Origin: Methylobacterium iners
GTDB taxonomy: Bacteria > Pseudomonadota > Alphaproteobacteria > Rhizobiales > Beijerinckiaceae
DNA: 64,000 nucleotides
Assembly (NCBI RefSeq): GCF_022179305.1
Contig: NZ_BPQP01000034.1
Span: 1 to 64,000 of the forward strand
Direction of reading: 5' to 3'
Of this stretch, positions 1-7,777 are shown one piece after another (the first letter of the stretch is position 1; each line of letters opens with the position of its first letter). A program made the translations under genes and the position numbers. Below the pieces are notes generated by a model. The model was not told the DNA's origin. It made no database searches and saw nothing but the letters and a program-made list of their open reading frames with translations.

Positions 1-338
1 CGGCGGCCTCGTGTACTAGGTCTCTGCTGGCAAGGTCTGGTATCGGTCTTAAGTCCAGTGAAGACTTAACTCAGTTCTACCAAAGCAGCATCAGATTGCG
101 ACATTGACTTCTTGGTCGATTTCTCTTGCTCGCGCTATGCATTCGAAATGGAAAAAGATCCGGACCTCGGCGAAGTTTGGGGCTAAGGTGATAACGTAAA
201 GCCATCCTAAGCAATGGTTCGCGCATCCATCCCCCTCCTTATTCTCCGCGACGAACGGCGCCTTTGTGTAAAACCACACCGTCGCTATTTAGTTCGGCTA
301 TGAGGTTCTGGAAGGCTGCCGCATGGGGGTCGGCTGGT
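1..338. other. Stretch with no supportable gene
   Basis: This part of the island has lower GC than the chromosomal part of the window. An open frame on the minus strand at 91-279 shows no recognisable motif or ribosome binding site. I see no RNA gene or repeat here. Confidence 0.5.
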
Positions 339-548
339 GTGAGCAGATCCCCTGATAATGATGAGCCGAGGTATCGCGCCAACCTGATCGACGAGCAGGG
401 TGCCGTGGTTTCAGCCGTTCGGATCCTGGCTGGTGATGATGTCGAAGCACGTGAGAAGGCCAAGGCCCTCGTGGACGGCCACGCCGTCGATCTGTGGGCA
501 GGCCTGCGCTTCATCGACCATTTCCCGACGCCCGATCCGTCCAAGTAG
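339..548 (+). CDS. Small conserved hypothetical protein
   Basis: The protein is about 69 residues from a GTG start at 339. An upstream TTG at 264 in the same frame would give 94 residues, but that extension looks random. The core reads as a compact alpha/beta domain: YRANLIDEQGAVV, then a DDVEAREKAKALVDG helix, then DLWAGLRFIDHF. This pattern resembles a small uncharacterised protein family that is frequent in Rhizobiales and often found on mobile DNA. No function is known. It runs opposite to the rest of the island operon. Confidence 0.6.
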   Translation: MSRSPDNDEPRYRANLIDEQGAVVSAVRILAGDDVEAREKAKALVDGHAVDLWAGLRFIDHFPTPDPSK

Positions 549-657
549 CGGGCCAACGCTGACGGCGATCATGTGACGGGCTGTCGGTGGAGCGAATGAT
601 CAGCCACGACGATCGTTGGTTGACACGCCGGATGTCCGTCCCTTCGCTATCTCCGGA

Positions 658-1392
658 TCAGGCAATCCATCGGCAACATCGGTCGGCGCTTCCCTGGCCT
701 GAGCTTCTGCCCGTCGGTCCGCCTCCACTCGGCGCGGTGCTCGATCCGAGATGGTGGTGTGCGTGCCAGTCAACACGGTTCAGGGCCTTCGCCACCATGT
801 CGATCGCGCCGTTGTCGTTCTCCGGGACTCGATGCGTCGAGATGAACGGGTCTAAGATCACCACGTCGAGAGCGCTGGCCTGAACGGTCGCTCGGAGGGC
901 GTCGAGGACAGGCTGAGCCAGGACCGTACCGGCTCGCGTCGTCTGAGCGATGACAATTTCGGAGGTGCGGCCCGGATCGAGAAAGAGCCTCCCCTCAAGC
1001 TCTCTTGCGTCGGTGTTGTAGCGGATCAGGATTGCGGCAACGCGGCGCTCGATCTCCTCGAGCGGATCTTCGCCGCACCAGTACCAGACGCGGAGAGGCG
1101 CCTGCACAGGAACACCGAGGAGCGGACGACCGGTGGCGAGGGCCACGGCCTCGACGAGCTCCAGGCTCGATTTGCCGATGCCGCCGGGTGCCACCGTCGT
1201 CGACAGAAAGCCTCGGATCAGTCGGCGATCGTAGAGCCAGGCCCGCGGTGGAATCTGGCGTGGGTCGCGCCAGACGTAGGGGGTTGCTCGAATGAGGGAG
1301 GCCGGCGAACCCACGACCGGCGCCCATTCCCGATTTAGATCCGGTGGGTCGTCGAGCGGGGCGAAATCCGCGAAGGGATCGCTCCGGTTCAT
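658..1392 (-). pseudogene. RepA/RecA-fold ATPase, 3'-truncated
   Basis: This AAA_25/RepA-like ATPase has a Walker A motif, APGGIGKSSLELVEA, at about residues 68-82 and a Walker B-like LDVVILDPF at about residues 174-182. Such proteins are hexameric helicases or replication initiators on plasmids and integrated elements. After the Walker B segment, family members normally continue with a conserved histidine and arginine-rich C-terminal part. Here the frame runs into low-complexity sequence (HAHHHLGSSTAPSGG) and stops at about 244 residues. A second open frame continues to about position 600, consistent with a deletion or frameshift. The start overlaps the stop of the upstream 84-residue gene by four bases. 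It is probably non-functional as a helicase. Confidence 0.6.
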
Positions 1393-1643
1393 GATGCATC
1401 GCCTCGCGAGCGATCGACCGTGCTGCGGTCCTGATGCTCGGCCATCATCTTCAGGGCGTCGATGGCGAAGCGCATGTGGGCGACGGCCCGGCGGGTGTTG
1501 TAGGTCATCCCTGCGTCGGCCCGTACCTCGCCGTGATCAACGGCGAGGGAGCAGTGGAACGCGCAGAGGTGGAGCTGCTCGCGAGCGGTCTCACGCAGCT
1601 TTTCGAGCGTGCCGAAGGCGGCATGGTCGAGTGGAGCATTCAT
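1389..1643 (-). CDS. Hypothetical protein, island operon
   Basis: This 84-residue predicted helical protein has no recognised family. Its ATG overlaps the stop codon of the PC4-like gene by four bases, and its own end overlaps the start of the RepA-like gene, which argues for translational coupling in one operon. A central run, TRRAVAHMRFAIDALKMMAEH, looks like an amphipathic helix. Confidence 0.6.
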   Translation of the reverse strand: MNAPLDHAAFGTLEKLRETAREQLHLCAFHCSLAVDHGEVRADAGMTYNTRRAVAHMRFAIDALKMMAEHQDRSTVDRSRGDAS

Positions 1644-1888
1644 CGCACCCCCCCAGTCGAGTGGCCCTGACCGGCCGCCTTGCGCTGAGCGGCCTCAAGC
1701 GCTTCCACCACCGCGTCTATGAGATCCGGCCGGAAACCGATTCCGGTGCGCGTCGGGACGAAGTCACCGTCAGCGCTGATGGCGAACAGCCGGAGATCGA
1801 TGAATCGATGACCCTTGAACTCCCGCAGCTGGATGCGCAGCCGCTCGCGAGAGTTCTTGGCAATCTCTGCGATCAGGATGTCATCCAT
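1640..1888 (-). CDS. PC4/p15-like single-strand nucleic acid binding protein
   Basis: The 82-residue protein matches the pattern of the transcriptional coactivator p15 (PC4) family: IAKNSRERLRIQLREFKG, a beta-rich RFIDLRLFAIS, then PTRTGIGFRPDLIDAVVEALEAA. PC4-like proteins bind single-stranded DNA or RNA through a curved beta-sheet. Bacterial copies occur on chromosomes and on mobile elements. I chose the ATG at 1888 because the family domain starts there; a longer in-frame reading to 1945 adds arginine/proline-rich sequence unlike the family. It overlaps the preceding gene by eight bases and the following gene by four. Confidence 0.75.
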   Translation of the reverse strand: MDDILIAEIAKNSRERLRIQLREFKGHRFIDLRLFAISADGDFVPTRTGIGFRPDLIDAVVEALEAAQRKAAGQGHSTGGVR

Positions 1889-2084
1889 GGCGCGCCTCCC
1901 TCGGACCGAGGCCGGCGAGTTGGGCAACGAGAGCGGCCACCTCATGCGAGACGCCGAGGCGCTGGCTGAGACGATGGACAGCGAGGCTCGGCGGCGAATA
2001 TTCGGAAGCGTCGGTCAGGCGAGCGACACATTCCGAGGGACGCGAGCGCTGGCCGGCGCTCCGTCCCTCAACTGTTTTTGCCAT
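1881..2084 (-). CDS. Hypothetical small protein, island operon
   Basis: This 67-residue frame begins three bases after the stop of the excisionase-like gene and overlaps the PC4-like start by eight bases. Its C-terminal half (RLSQRLGVSHEVAALVAQLAGLG) could form a short helix-turn-helix-like pair of helices, but no family is recognised. Support comes mainly from the tight packing. Confidence 0.45.
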   Translation of the reverse strand: MAKTVEGRSAGQRSRPSECVARLTDASEYSPPSLAVHRLSQRLGVSHEVAALVAQLAGLGPREARHG

Positions 2085-2087
2085 AGG

Positions 2088-2315
2088 CTATGCGGCCTCC
2101 TGCTCGAGGGAGGCCAGGAAGCCGCGCAGGCTGTCGGCCGGGATCAAGGTGCGCGCGCCGACCTTGATGGTCCGCAACTTCTTCTCCGCCACGAGGGCGT
2201 AGATCGTGGTGCGACCGAGGCCGGTCGCGTGGATCGCCTCCGTGATGGTGTAGGCGAGCTTCTCCGTTGACGCGCGCAGGTCTCCCTGCGGCGCCCGAAC
2301 CTTGTGAGAGTTCAT
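2088..2315 (-). CDS. AlpA/excisionase-type helix-turn-helix protein
   Basis: This 75-residue DNA-binding protein has the MerR-like winged HTH of the excisionase/AlpA group (HTH_17). The pattern is AYTITEAIHATGLGRTTIYALVAEKKLRTIKVGARTLIPADSLRGFLASL. The GLGRTTIY recognition helix followed by a K-V-G-x-R-x-x-I-P wing is diagnostic. Such proteins act as recombination directionality factors or activate integrase genes on genomic islands. It sits behind the integrase and the 236-residue hypothetical on the same strand, as expected for an island control gene. Confidence 0.8.
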   Translation of the reverse strand: MNSHKVRAPQGDLRASTEKLAYTITEAIHATGLGRTTIYALVAEKKLRTIKVGARTLIPADSLRGFLASLEQEAA

Positions 2316-2415
2316 GGCTAAATCCGTCGTTTGCCGCCCTGGTTCAGGTCGGTGCGGATGGATGTTGGCGAATAGCGTTCGCTGTCGCTAATTGTCGATG
2401 GTCGAAAATCTGTCG

Positions 2416-3126
2416 CTATTCAGTCGAGAATTCTGTCGCTAATTCCTGCCGGGCTTTCCGACAGGTGTCCCGGCTTGCGCCAAAGAGCGACTTCATCGCC
2501 TCCTCAGTCAGAGCTTGGAGCGCTGGCATGCCCTCTCGTGAGATGAAGTCACGCATCTTGTCCTTAACAGCTTCCTGCTTCCGCGGTGGCCGTCCCAATT
2601 TCCTGAGCCTTGAACTGACATCAAGGTTGGAACTCAGGTACGAGGCGCGCTCCGGTTCGGGCGAGAGGAGAGCACTCAAAGCACCTTCCGACACGAACAA
2701 GTGCTCGATGTAGCGCCGGCCACTAGCTGTTGGAGAACCCCAAGGCTCAAACCAGCCTCGTTCGATTACGCCATTCGCACTCGCAGTGGCCCAGAAGCCT
2801 TGATTGACTTCCCTGGCCTTCCCGCTGTCATCAGGGAAATAGAGCACTGCTAATCGCCCTAAGAACAACGCGTCACGCAAGCGTTTTATAGCTTGAGAAA
2901 TATATGGCTCAGCGCGCTGAAGCAGCGTCCTTTCTCTCCAAGTAGGTTCGCCTTGGTGTCCGATACCGCCTGCAATGAGAGCTACAAGTGGATCGCCTGA
3001 TATCTCGGGCGGCGACGGTTCGCCGGGATCGGAGGCCTCCCACTCTTGCGGAAACCAAGTCTTGGTAGCCAGGAGAGCTGCCGCGGGCAGCCTAACGTAG
3101 CCAGGCGGTGGGTAAACCTCGTTCAA
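2416..3126 (-). CDS. Hypothetical protein linked to integrase
   Basis: The 236-residue protein starts at a TTG that overlaps the integrase TGA stop (TTGA), so it is probably translationally coupled to it. The C-terminal 60 residues (GRPPRKQEAVKDKMRDFI, then LTEEAMKSLFGASRDTCRKARQEL) look like a helix-turn-helix near the end, suggesting DNA binding. The N-terminal part has no motif I recognise. Its DNA is less GC-rich than the chromosome, in line with horizontal origin. Confidence 0.65.
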   Translation of the reverse strand: MNEVYPPPGYVRLPAAALLATKTWFPQEWEASDPGEPSPPEISGDPLVALIAGGIGHQGEPTWRERTLLQRAEPYISQAIKRLRDALFLGRLAVLYFPDDSGKAREVNQGFWATASANGVIERGWFEPWGSPTASGRRYIEHLFVSEGALSALLSPEPERASYLSSNLDVSSRLRKLGRPPRKQEAVKDKMRDFISREGMPALQALTEEAMKSLFGASRDTCRKARQELATEFSTE

Positions 3127-4343
3127 CCTGATCTCCGTGGGTCGGTCGCCCAGGCCGCCCAGGCATCCATCAGCTCGCGCCGCTTCTGGAACAGGTCGCC
3201 GCGTCGGTAAGCAGCCTCGACTTTGCTCTCAATCGCGTGCGCCAGCGCCATCTCGACGACCTCAGACGGGAAGTGCGTCGACTCGCTGGCCCAGTCGCGG
3301 AAGGTCGACCGGAAGCCGTGAACCGTCAGATCCTCGCACCTCATCCGGCGCAACGTCATCAGCATGGACATGTTGCTGATGGGCCGGCCGCGGCGCCCAC
3401 CTCGGAACACGAACTCGCCAGTGCTGGCCTCTTTCAGGGTCTTCAGGATCGCCAGCACCGGGGCCGAGAGAGGCACCCGATGCTCGACATGCGCCTTCAT
3501 CCGCTCGGCCGGCACGGTCCAGACTCCGGCCTCTAGGTCGAACTCTGACCACTTGGCACCTATAGCTTCGCCGGTGCGGGCTGCGGTCAGGATCGTAAAG
3601 GCGAGCGCCTGGGCGGCGATGCCGGGCTGCGCGTCGAGAGCCTGCACGAACGCCGATACCTCGGCGTACGGTAAAGCGGCATGGTGCTCGACCTTCTGCA
3701 CCCGAGAGCGCTTCGGCAGCAGGTTTGACAGGTGCCCCTTCCACCGAGCCGGGTTCTCCCCACGGCGGTAGCCGTGGGTCCTGGCCCAGTCGAGGATCGC
3801 TTCGATCCGGCCACGCACCCGAGTGGCCGTCTCGGGCTTAGCCGTCCAGATCGGCTGGAGCGCCTGCATGACGAAGCCAGTGTCGATCGCCTGGACAGGC
3901 AGCTCGCCGAACGCCGGGTAAGCGTAGGTGCTCAGGGTGGCCGTCCACTGGGCCGCGTGCTTGCTGTTGCGCCAGCCGGCCTTGTGGGCCTCGATGTAGG
4001 CCTCGGCACATTGGCGGAAGGTTATGGCCCGGGCCGCCTCGAGGCGCGCCTGATCCATCTGCGCCCGCTTGGCCTCGATCGGGTCGATCCCCTCCGCGCA
4101 TAGCTTGCGGCAGGAGAGCGCCTTGTCGCGAGCCTCGGCGAGCGAGAACGTCCCGGCCGAGCCGAGACCCATCTCTCGGGCCTTGCCGCTCAGGGTGAAC
4201 CGGAAGATCCAAGACTTTGCGCCCTTGCCGGTGACCTGCAGCCACAAGCCGCCGCCGTCGCCGTACATGCCGGGCGTTTTCAGTCGTGCCACGCCAAGAG
4301 CTGTCAGCTTTCCCTGCACGCGTTCACCCACGATGCTACCCAC
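3123..4343 (-). CDS. int: P4-type tyrosine integrase
   Basis: This 406-residue site-specific recombinase has the DUF4102 N-terminal arm-binding domain (ARLKTPGMYGDGGGLWLQV), a SAM-like core-binding domain at about 115-210, and a C-terminal catalytic domain. Visible catalytic elements are the first arginine in TAARTGEAIGAKW, the HGFR box (LTVHGFRSTFRDWA), the later histidine in ALAHAIESKVEAAYRR, and the nucleophilic tyrosine in that last segment. It lies about 125 bp from the tRNA-Ser 3' end and reads away from it, so tRNA-Ser is the probable attachment site. The length is normal for the family and the gene appears intact. Confidence 0.93.
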   Translation of the reverse strand: MGSIVGERVQGKLTALGVARLKTPGMYGDGGGLWLQVTGKGAKSWIFRFTLSGKAREMGLGSAGTFSLAEARDKALSCRKLCAEGIDPIEAKRAQMDQARLEAARAITFRQCAEAYIEAHKAGWRNSKHAAQWTATLSTYAYPAFGELPVQAIDTGFVMQALQPIWTAKPETATRVRGRIEAILDWARTHGYRRGENPARWKGHLSNLLPKRSRVQKVEHHAALPYAEVSAFVQALDAQPGIAAQALAFTILTAARTGEAIGAKWSEFDLEAGVWTVPAERMKAHVEHRVPLSAPVLAILKTLKEASTGEFVFRGGRRGRPISNMSMLMTLRRMRCEDLTVHGFRSTFRDWASESTHFPSEVVEMALAHAIESKVEAAYRRGDLFQKRRELMDAWAAWATDPRRSG

Positions 4344-4370
4344 ATCGTAATCGCGAATTTGGGCGAACGC

Positions 4371-4396
4371 CAGCGGCCTCCAGCGGCCTCCAGCGG
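4371..4396 (+). repeat. 10-bp tandem repeat beside the attachment region
   Basis: The unit CAGCGGCCTC occurs twice in direct tandem, followed by a partial third copy (CAGCGG). It lies between the integrase start and the tRNA end, where arm-type binding sites or the integrase promoter would be expected. A role is inferred from position only. Confidence 0.6.
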
Positions 4397-4468
4397 ACCA
4401 GAGTTTTTGGAAGATCTAATGATTTCGGTGGTTTAGCGGACTGCGGCGAAGGGTTATGAACAGCTATC

Positions 4469-4558
4469 TGGCGGAGGGAGCGGGATTCGAACCCGCGATA
4501 CCGTTTCCGGTATACACACTTTCCAGGCGTGCGCCTTCAACCACTCGGCCACCCCTCC
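4469..4558 (-). tRNA. tRNA-Ser (GGA anticodon)
   Basis: On the minus strand the sequence folds as a class II tRNA. The acceptor stem GGAGGGG pairs with TCCCTCC, followed by discriminator G and an encoded CCA. The D-arm starts GGCCGAGTGG, the anticodon loop CTGGAAAG gives anticodon GGA, the variable arm is long (ACCGGAAACGGT), and the T-loop is GGTTCGAATCC. The long variable arm and the anticodon both specify serine. The 3' end faces the island integrase. Confidence 0.96.
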
Positions 4559-4782
4559 GGACCCTGCGCGGGACGGGCGGCCAGGGCGCGGCCGTCGGGC
4601 ATCGGGTGGCGTGCTGTACAAGCCGCGCCCGCGTCGTGCAAGGCGGGTGTCGGCGGGGCCGGCGTTGGGGAGGCGGGCCTTGGCGGCGCGATCCTCAGAT
4701 TCGCCGTTTTCGCGGTGCAACGCCCCGGCATCGGCCGGTCCGCCCTGCGCGAGGGGCCGGCGCCTCGGGAGTGCGGACGGCT

Positions 4783-5436
4783 TTGATCCGGTTCGAGAAC
4801 GTGACCAAGATCTACCGGACGGACGGCCATCGCCGGACCATCCTGGAGCGCGTCTCGTTCACGCTCAAGCCCGGCACGAGCTACGGCATCCTCGGCATCA
4901 ACGGGGCCGGCAAGTCGACTTCGATGCGCCTCATCGCCGGCACCGAGGACCCGACCCGCGGGCGCATCCACCGCAACCTGCGGGTCTCCTGGCCGCTCGG
5001 CTTCGCCGGCGGCTTCCACCCGATGATGACGGGGCGCGACAACATCATCTTCGTGGCGCGCATCTACGGCGAGGACCCGCGCAAGGTGCTCGAGTTCGTC
5101 GAGGACTTTTCCGAGCTCGGCAGCTACCTCGACGTGCCGATCCGGACCTACTCGTCGGGCATGAGCTCGCGCCTCGCCTTCGGGATGAGCATGGCCATCC
5201 CCTTCGACTGCTACCTCATCGACGAGGTCACGGCGGTCGGCGACGCCCGCTTCCAGCGCCGCTGCCAGGAGGCCTTCGCGGCGCGGCGCGAGAACGCCGA
5301 CGTCATCATGGTCTCGCACGACATGGAGACGATCCGTCAATGGTGCAGCCAGGGCATCGTGCTCATCAACGGCCGCGCCATCGTCTACGAGGACGTCAAC
5401 GACGCCATCGAGGTCTATCGGCGCCTCAATGCCTGA
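4783..5436 (+). CDS. kpsT: Capsule polysaccharide export ABC transporter ATPase (KpsT/CtrD/BexA)
   Basis: The protein is 217 residues, the usual size for this family. It has Walker A GINGAGKST, the signature YSSGMSSRLAFGMSMA in place of the classic LSGGQ, Walker B CYLIDEVTAVGD and the H-loop MVSHDM. The short form and the DEVTAVGD box are typical of group 2 capsule exporters, which move polysaccharide across the inner membrane together with the permease KpsM/CtrC. I chose the TTG at 4783, giving MIRFENVTKIY, with GGGAG eleven bases upstream; a GTG at 4771 is an alternative. The permease gene is not beside it. It is followed by kpsE after about 140 bp. Confidence 0.88.
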   Translation: MIRFENVTKIYRTDGHRRTILERVSFTLKPGTSYGILGINGAGKSTSMRLIAGTEDPTRGRIHRNLRVSWPLGFAGGFHPMMTGRDNIIFVARIYGEDPRKVLEFVEDFSELGSYLDVPIRTYSSGMSSRLAFGMSMAIPFDCYLIDEVTAVGDARFQRRCQEAFAARRENADVIMVSHDMETIRQWCSQGIVLINGRAIVYEDVNDAIEVYRRLNA

Positions 5437-5574
5437 CTCTTGGCCTGAGCCTTGGCCTCAGCCTTGCCCCGGCACGCGCGGCGGCCACGGTTTTGCCGTG
5501 TGCTCGAGCGATGAACGGGTTCGGCGCGGCGGCATCGCGCCTCGGTCGACGACCGGAACGGAACGACAGGGCGC

Positions 5575-6816
5575 ATGACGGTCGACATCCGCACCCCCCA
5601 GGGCCAGCCCCTCACCACGGCCGATCGCTCGAACGCCGTCGCGGAATCGCTGCGGCAGATCGCGCGCGTCTCCCGCTTCGCGGACCGCAAGAAGGGCATC
5701 CGGTCCTACCAGACCCACGTCAAGAGCGACCCCTGGGTCCCGGTCCTGTTCGTGCTCTGCTTCCTGCTGCCGAGCCTCGCCGGTGCCGCCTATTACGGGC
5801 TGATCGCCTCCGACCGCTACGTCACGGAGGCGCGCTTCGCCCTGCGGCCGGCGATCGGCGGCGTCGAGAAGGCCTCGCCCGACTCGGTCGGGACGAACGA
5901 GGGCACGCCGAAGATGATGGTGGCGCAGGACAGCCTCATCACCGCCAACTACATCGAGAGCCGCCCGATGGTGGAGGCGATCGAGGCGGTCATGCCGGTG
6001 CGCGAGATGTTCTCGCGCGACAGCATCGACTGGTTCTCGCGCTTCGATCCCGAGAAGCCGATCGAGAAGTTCCTGAAATACTGGAACAAGCGCGTCCACG
6101 TGAAGATCGAATCCGGCTCCGGCATCCTCAGCCTGGCCGTGAACACCTTCGACCCGGCGGAATCGCTGGCGCTGACCGAGGCGATCCTCGCGGAGAGCGA
6201 GCGCATGGTGAACGCGCTGAGCACCCGCGCCCGGAACGACGCCCTGGCCGAGAGCGTGCGCGAGCTGAAGCTCGCCGGCGAGCGGATGTCGAACATCCGC
6301 ATCGCGGTGGCGGCGCTGCGCAACAAGGACGGCGTGCTCGACGCGCAGAAGACCAACGAGAGCAACCTCAAGGTGATCGCGGAGCTGACGACGGCGCGGG
6401 TCAACCTCGCCGTGCAGCTCGCCCTCGGCCAGCGCGACCTCGGCCCCGAATCGCGCCGCATCCAGGACCTCAAGAGCCAGATCCGCGACCTCGACGAGAA
6501 CATCGCCAAGATCCAGCGCCAATCCGCGAGCCAGGACCCGGAGCAGATCCGGGTGCTCGCCGATTCGCTGACGCGGTTCGAGGCCTTCGACAACGACCGC
6601 AAGGACGCCGAGAAGTACTACGCCAAGGTGCTGGCCGCCCACGAGCGGGCCCGCATCATCGCGGACCGGCAGGTGGAGTTCTTCACCATGGTGGTGCAGC
6701 CGGTGATGGCGCAATCCTCCCAGGAGCCCCGCCGGGTGCTGATGGCGAGCCTCGTCACGGCCGGCTCGGCCGTGTTCTTCGCGCTGGCGCTGTTCGCCCG
6801 CAAGCAGATGTCCTGA
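5575..6816 (+). CDS. kpsE: Capsule export inner-membrane co-polymerase (KpsE/CtrB/BexC)
   Basis: This 413-residue protein has a membrane segment at about 56-78 (WVPVLFVLCFLLPSLAGAAYYGL), a large periplasmic region, and a second membrane segment near 390-408. Two long heptad-rich stretches around 215-265 and 290-365 should form coiled coils. This is the layout of PCP-3 family proteins, which bridge the inner-membrane ABC exporter to the outer-membrane KpsD/CtrA channel. The YVTEARFALRP segment just after the first membrane helix is typical. It is likely co-transcribed with the upstream kpsT. Confidence 0.87.
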   Translation: MTVDIRTPQGQPLTTADRSNAVAESLRQIARVSRFADRKKGIRSYQTHVKSDPWVPVLFVLCFLLPSLAGAAYYGLIASDRYVTEARFALRPAIGGVEKASPDSVGTNEGTPKMMVAQDSLITANYIESRPMVEAIEAVMPVREMFSRDSIDWFSRFDPEKPIEKFLKYWNKRVHVKIESGSGILSLAVNTFDPAESLALTEAILAESERMVNALSTRARNDALAESVRELKLAGERMSNIRIAVAALRNKDGVLDAQKTNESNLKVIAELTTARVNLAVQLALGQRDLGPESRRIQDLKSQIRDLDENIAKIQRQSASQDPEQIRVLADSLTRFEAFDNDRKDAEKYYAKVLAAHERARIIADRQVEFFTMVVQPVMAQSSQEPRRVLMASLVTAGSAVFFALALFARKQMS

Positions 6817-6831
6817 CGGACGCCCCGCCGC

Positions 6832-7542
6832 TCAGCGGAGGCCGCCGGGCGTCGTCCCGGGCGCGCCGCCGACCGGCCGCTCCTCGCCCAGCGTGAGGAG
6901 CGTGCGGCCGGATTCCGTGTCGAGGCCGGTCGTAGTCGAGCCCGCCGCCCCGATCGCCGTCGAGCCGACCTCCTCCGTCGCGGCGCGGCTCGCCGTCCCG
7001 CCGGTCCAGCCTTGCGCCCGCCAGCCCTGCGCCCGCTCGTCGAGATCGATCGCGCCGTTCTCGTCGAGGATCGCCGTCACCCGGTCCGCGCGCGATTCCT
7101 CGGCCCGGACCGTGACGAGCGTCCCGCCCCGCCTGACGCCCTCCGCATAGGTCTCGGCATCGGCCTCGCTCAGGCCCGCGCCGGTCAGCGCCCCGAGCAG
7201 GCCGCCCGTGGCGGCGCCGACGCCCGCACCCGCGAGCGTCGCTACGAGCCAGCCCGCCGCGACGACCGGGCCGATCCCTGGGATCGCCATGAGGCCGAGC
7301 CCCGCGAGCAGCCCTGCCCCGCCCCCGAGCACGGTGCCGAGCGTCGCGCCGGTGCCCGCGCCGTCGGCCGAGTCGCTCTCGGTGTCCGTGGCCGTGCCGG
7401 TCGATGAGGCGGCGCCCTGGCCGTCCTTCTGCGCGACGATGCTGATCTCGCCCTGGGGGATGCCGGCCGCCTCGAGCCGGTCCACGGCCGCGGCCGCCTT
7501 CTCGTAATCGTCGTAGAGGGCGGTGAGGGTTCGCATCGCCAT
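6832..7542 (-). CDS. General stress protein 17M-like with glycine-zipper region
   Basis: The 236-residue protein starts with an alpha/beta domain (RTLTALYDDYEKAAAAVDRLEAAGIP, then EISIVAQ) like the general stress protein 17M/YflT domain. A glycine-rich hydrophobic region at about 60-125 ([37 protein letters not shown]) looks like a glycine zipper that inserts in or associates with membrane. A second half-domain, GGTLVTVRAEESRADRVTAILDENGAID, follows, then a low-complexity Gly/Thr tail. The ATG at 7542 is preferred because GAGGTG lies six bases upstream. The function is unproven; stress association is inferred from the family. Confidence 0.75.
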   Translation of the reverse strand: MAMRTLTALYDDYEKAAAAVDRLEAAGIPQGEISIVAQKDGQGAASSTGTATDTESDSADGAGTGATLGTVLGGGAGLLAGLGLMAIPGIGPVVAAGWLVATLAGAGVGAATGGLLGALTGAGLSEADAETYAEGVRRGGTLVTVRAEESRADRVTAILDENGAIDLDERAQGWRAQGWTGGTASRAATEEVGSTAIGAAGSTTTGLDTESGRTLLTLGEERPVGGAPGTTPGGLR

Positions 7543-7691
7543 GGGTGTCACCTCGGGTTTCCACGCGGCAGGCGCTCGATGAGGCAGGTCGCCGCCTCGG
7601 TCGGCGCGCCGCTGCGGTCAGCGGATCGGTCCGGTTCAAGCGGCGGAGATCGGCTTGGTTCCCGCCGCGCGGGCCGATCGCGAGCGGGTCA

Positions 7692-7707
7692 TTAACCCCG
7701 CGCTAAC
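7692..7707 (+). promoter_or_regulatory. Candidate CtrA box upstream of flhA
   Basis: TTAA is followed by seven bases and then CTAAC, one mismatch from the CtrA recognition pattern TTAA-N7-TTAAC. It lies about 70 bp before the flhA start. CtrA directly activates early flagellar genes in Caulobacter, and ctrA is in this window, so the site is plausible, but it rests on motif match alone. Confidence 0.45.
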
Positions 7708-7711
7708 CGTA

Positions 7712-7734
7712 AACCCGGCAAAACTTGCCGGGTT
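7712..7734. promoter_or_regulatory. Perfect 10-bp inverted repeat in the flhA leader
   Basis: AACCCGGCAA and TTGCCGGGTT flank a three-base loop, 43 bp before the flhA start. It has no T-tract on the plus strand. It could be a dimeric regulator site (flagellar ftr-type elements recognised by FlbD contain a similar CGGCAA core) or a stem in the flhA mRNA leader. The structure is certain; the role is inferred. Confidence 0.5.
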
Positions 7735-7777
7735 CGGAGCAGAATAAGCCGCATCCGGATGATGACCGGCGGGAGCC

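Larger units (their letters stand above)
1..4471. mobile_element. Integrated island, end adjoining tRNA-Ser (other end outside window)
   Basis: A P4-type tyrosine integrase lies directly downstream of the 3' end of tRNA-Ser(GGA), the classic layout for site-specific integration into a tRNA gene. The genes behind it are small, mostly minus-strand and often overlapping by 4-8 bases: an excisionase-like HTH protein, a PC4-like protein, a truncated RepA-like ATPase and hypotheticals. No capsid, tail, conjugation or restriction genes are visible, so the element is either a small satellite or plasmid-like island, or one end of a larger element. The tRNA-side boundary is inferred to lie within the tRNA 3' part. 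The second attachment site should be a copy of that tRNA 3' sequence to the left of the window. Confidence 0.8.

Noticed and set aside
91-279. 62-codon minus-strand frame at the window start
   Set aside because: No ribosome binding site, no motif and no packing with neighbouring island genes; not enough support for a gene.
1-4343. Complete prophage
   Set aside because: No terminase, capsid, portal, tail or lysis genes are present; only integration and small accessory genes are visible.
4611-6896. Very long plus-strand open frame of about 760 codons covering the kpsT-kpsE region
   Set aside because: It is an Arg/Pro/His-rich frame shadow of the two exporter genes, which is expected in high-GC DNA; the correct frames carry clear ATPase and membrane motifs.
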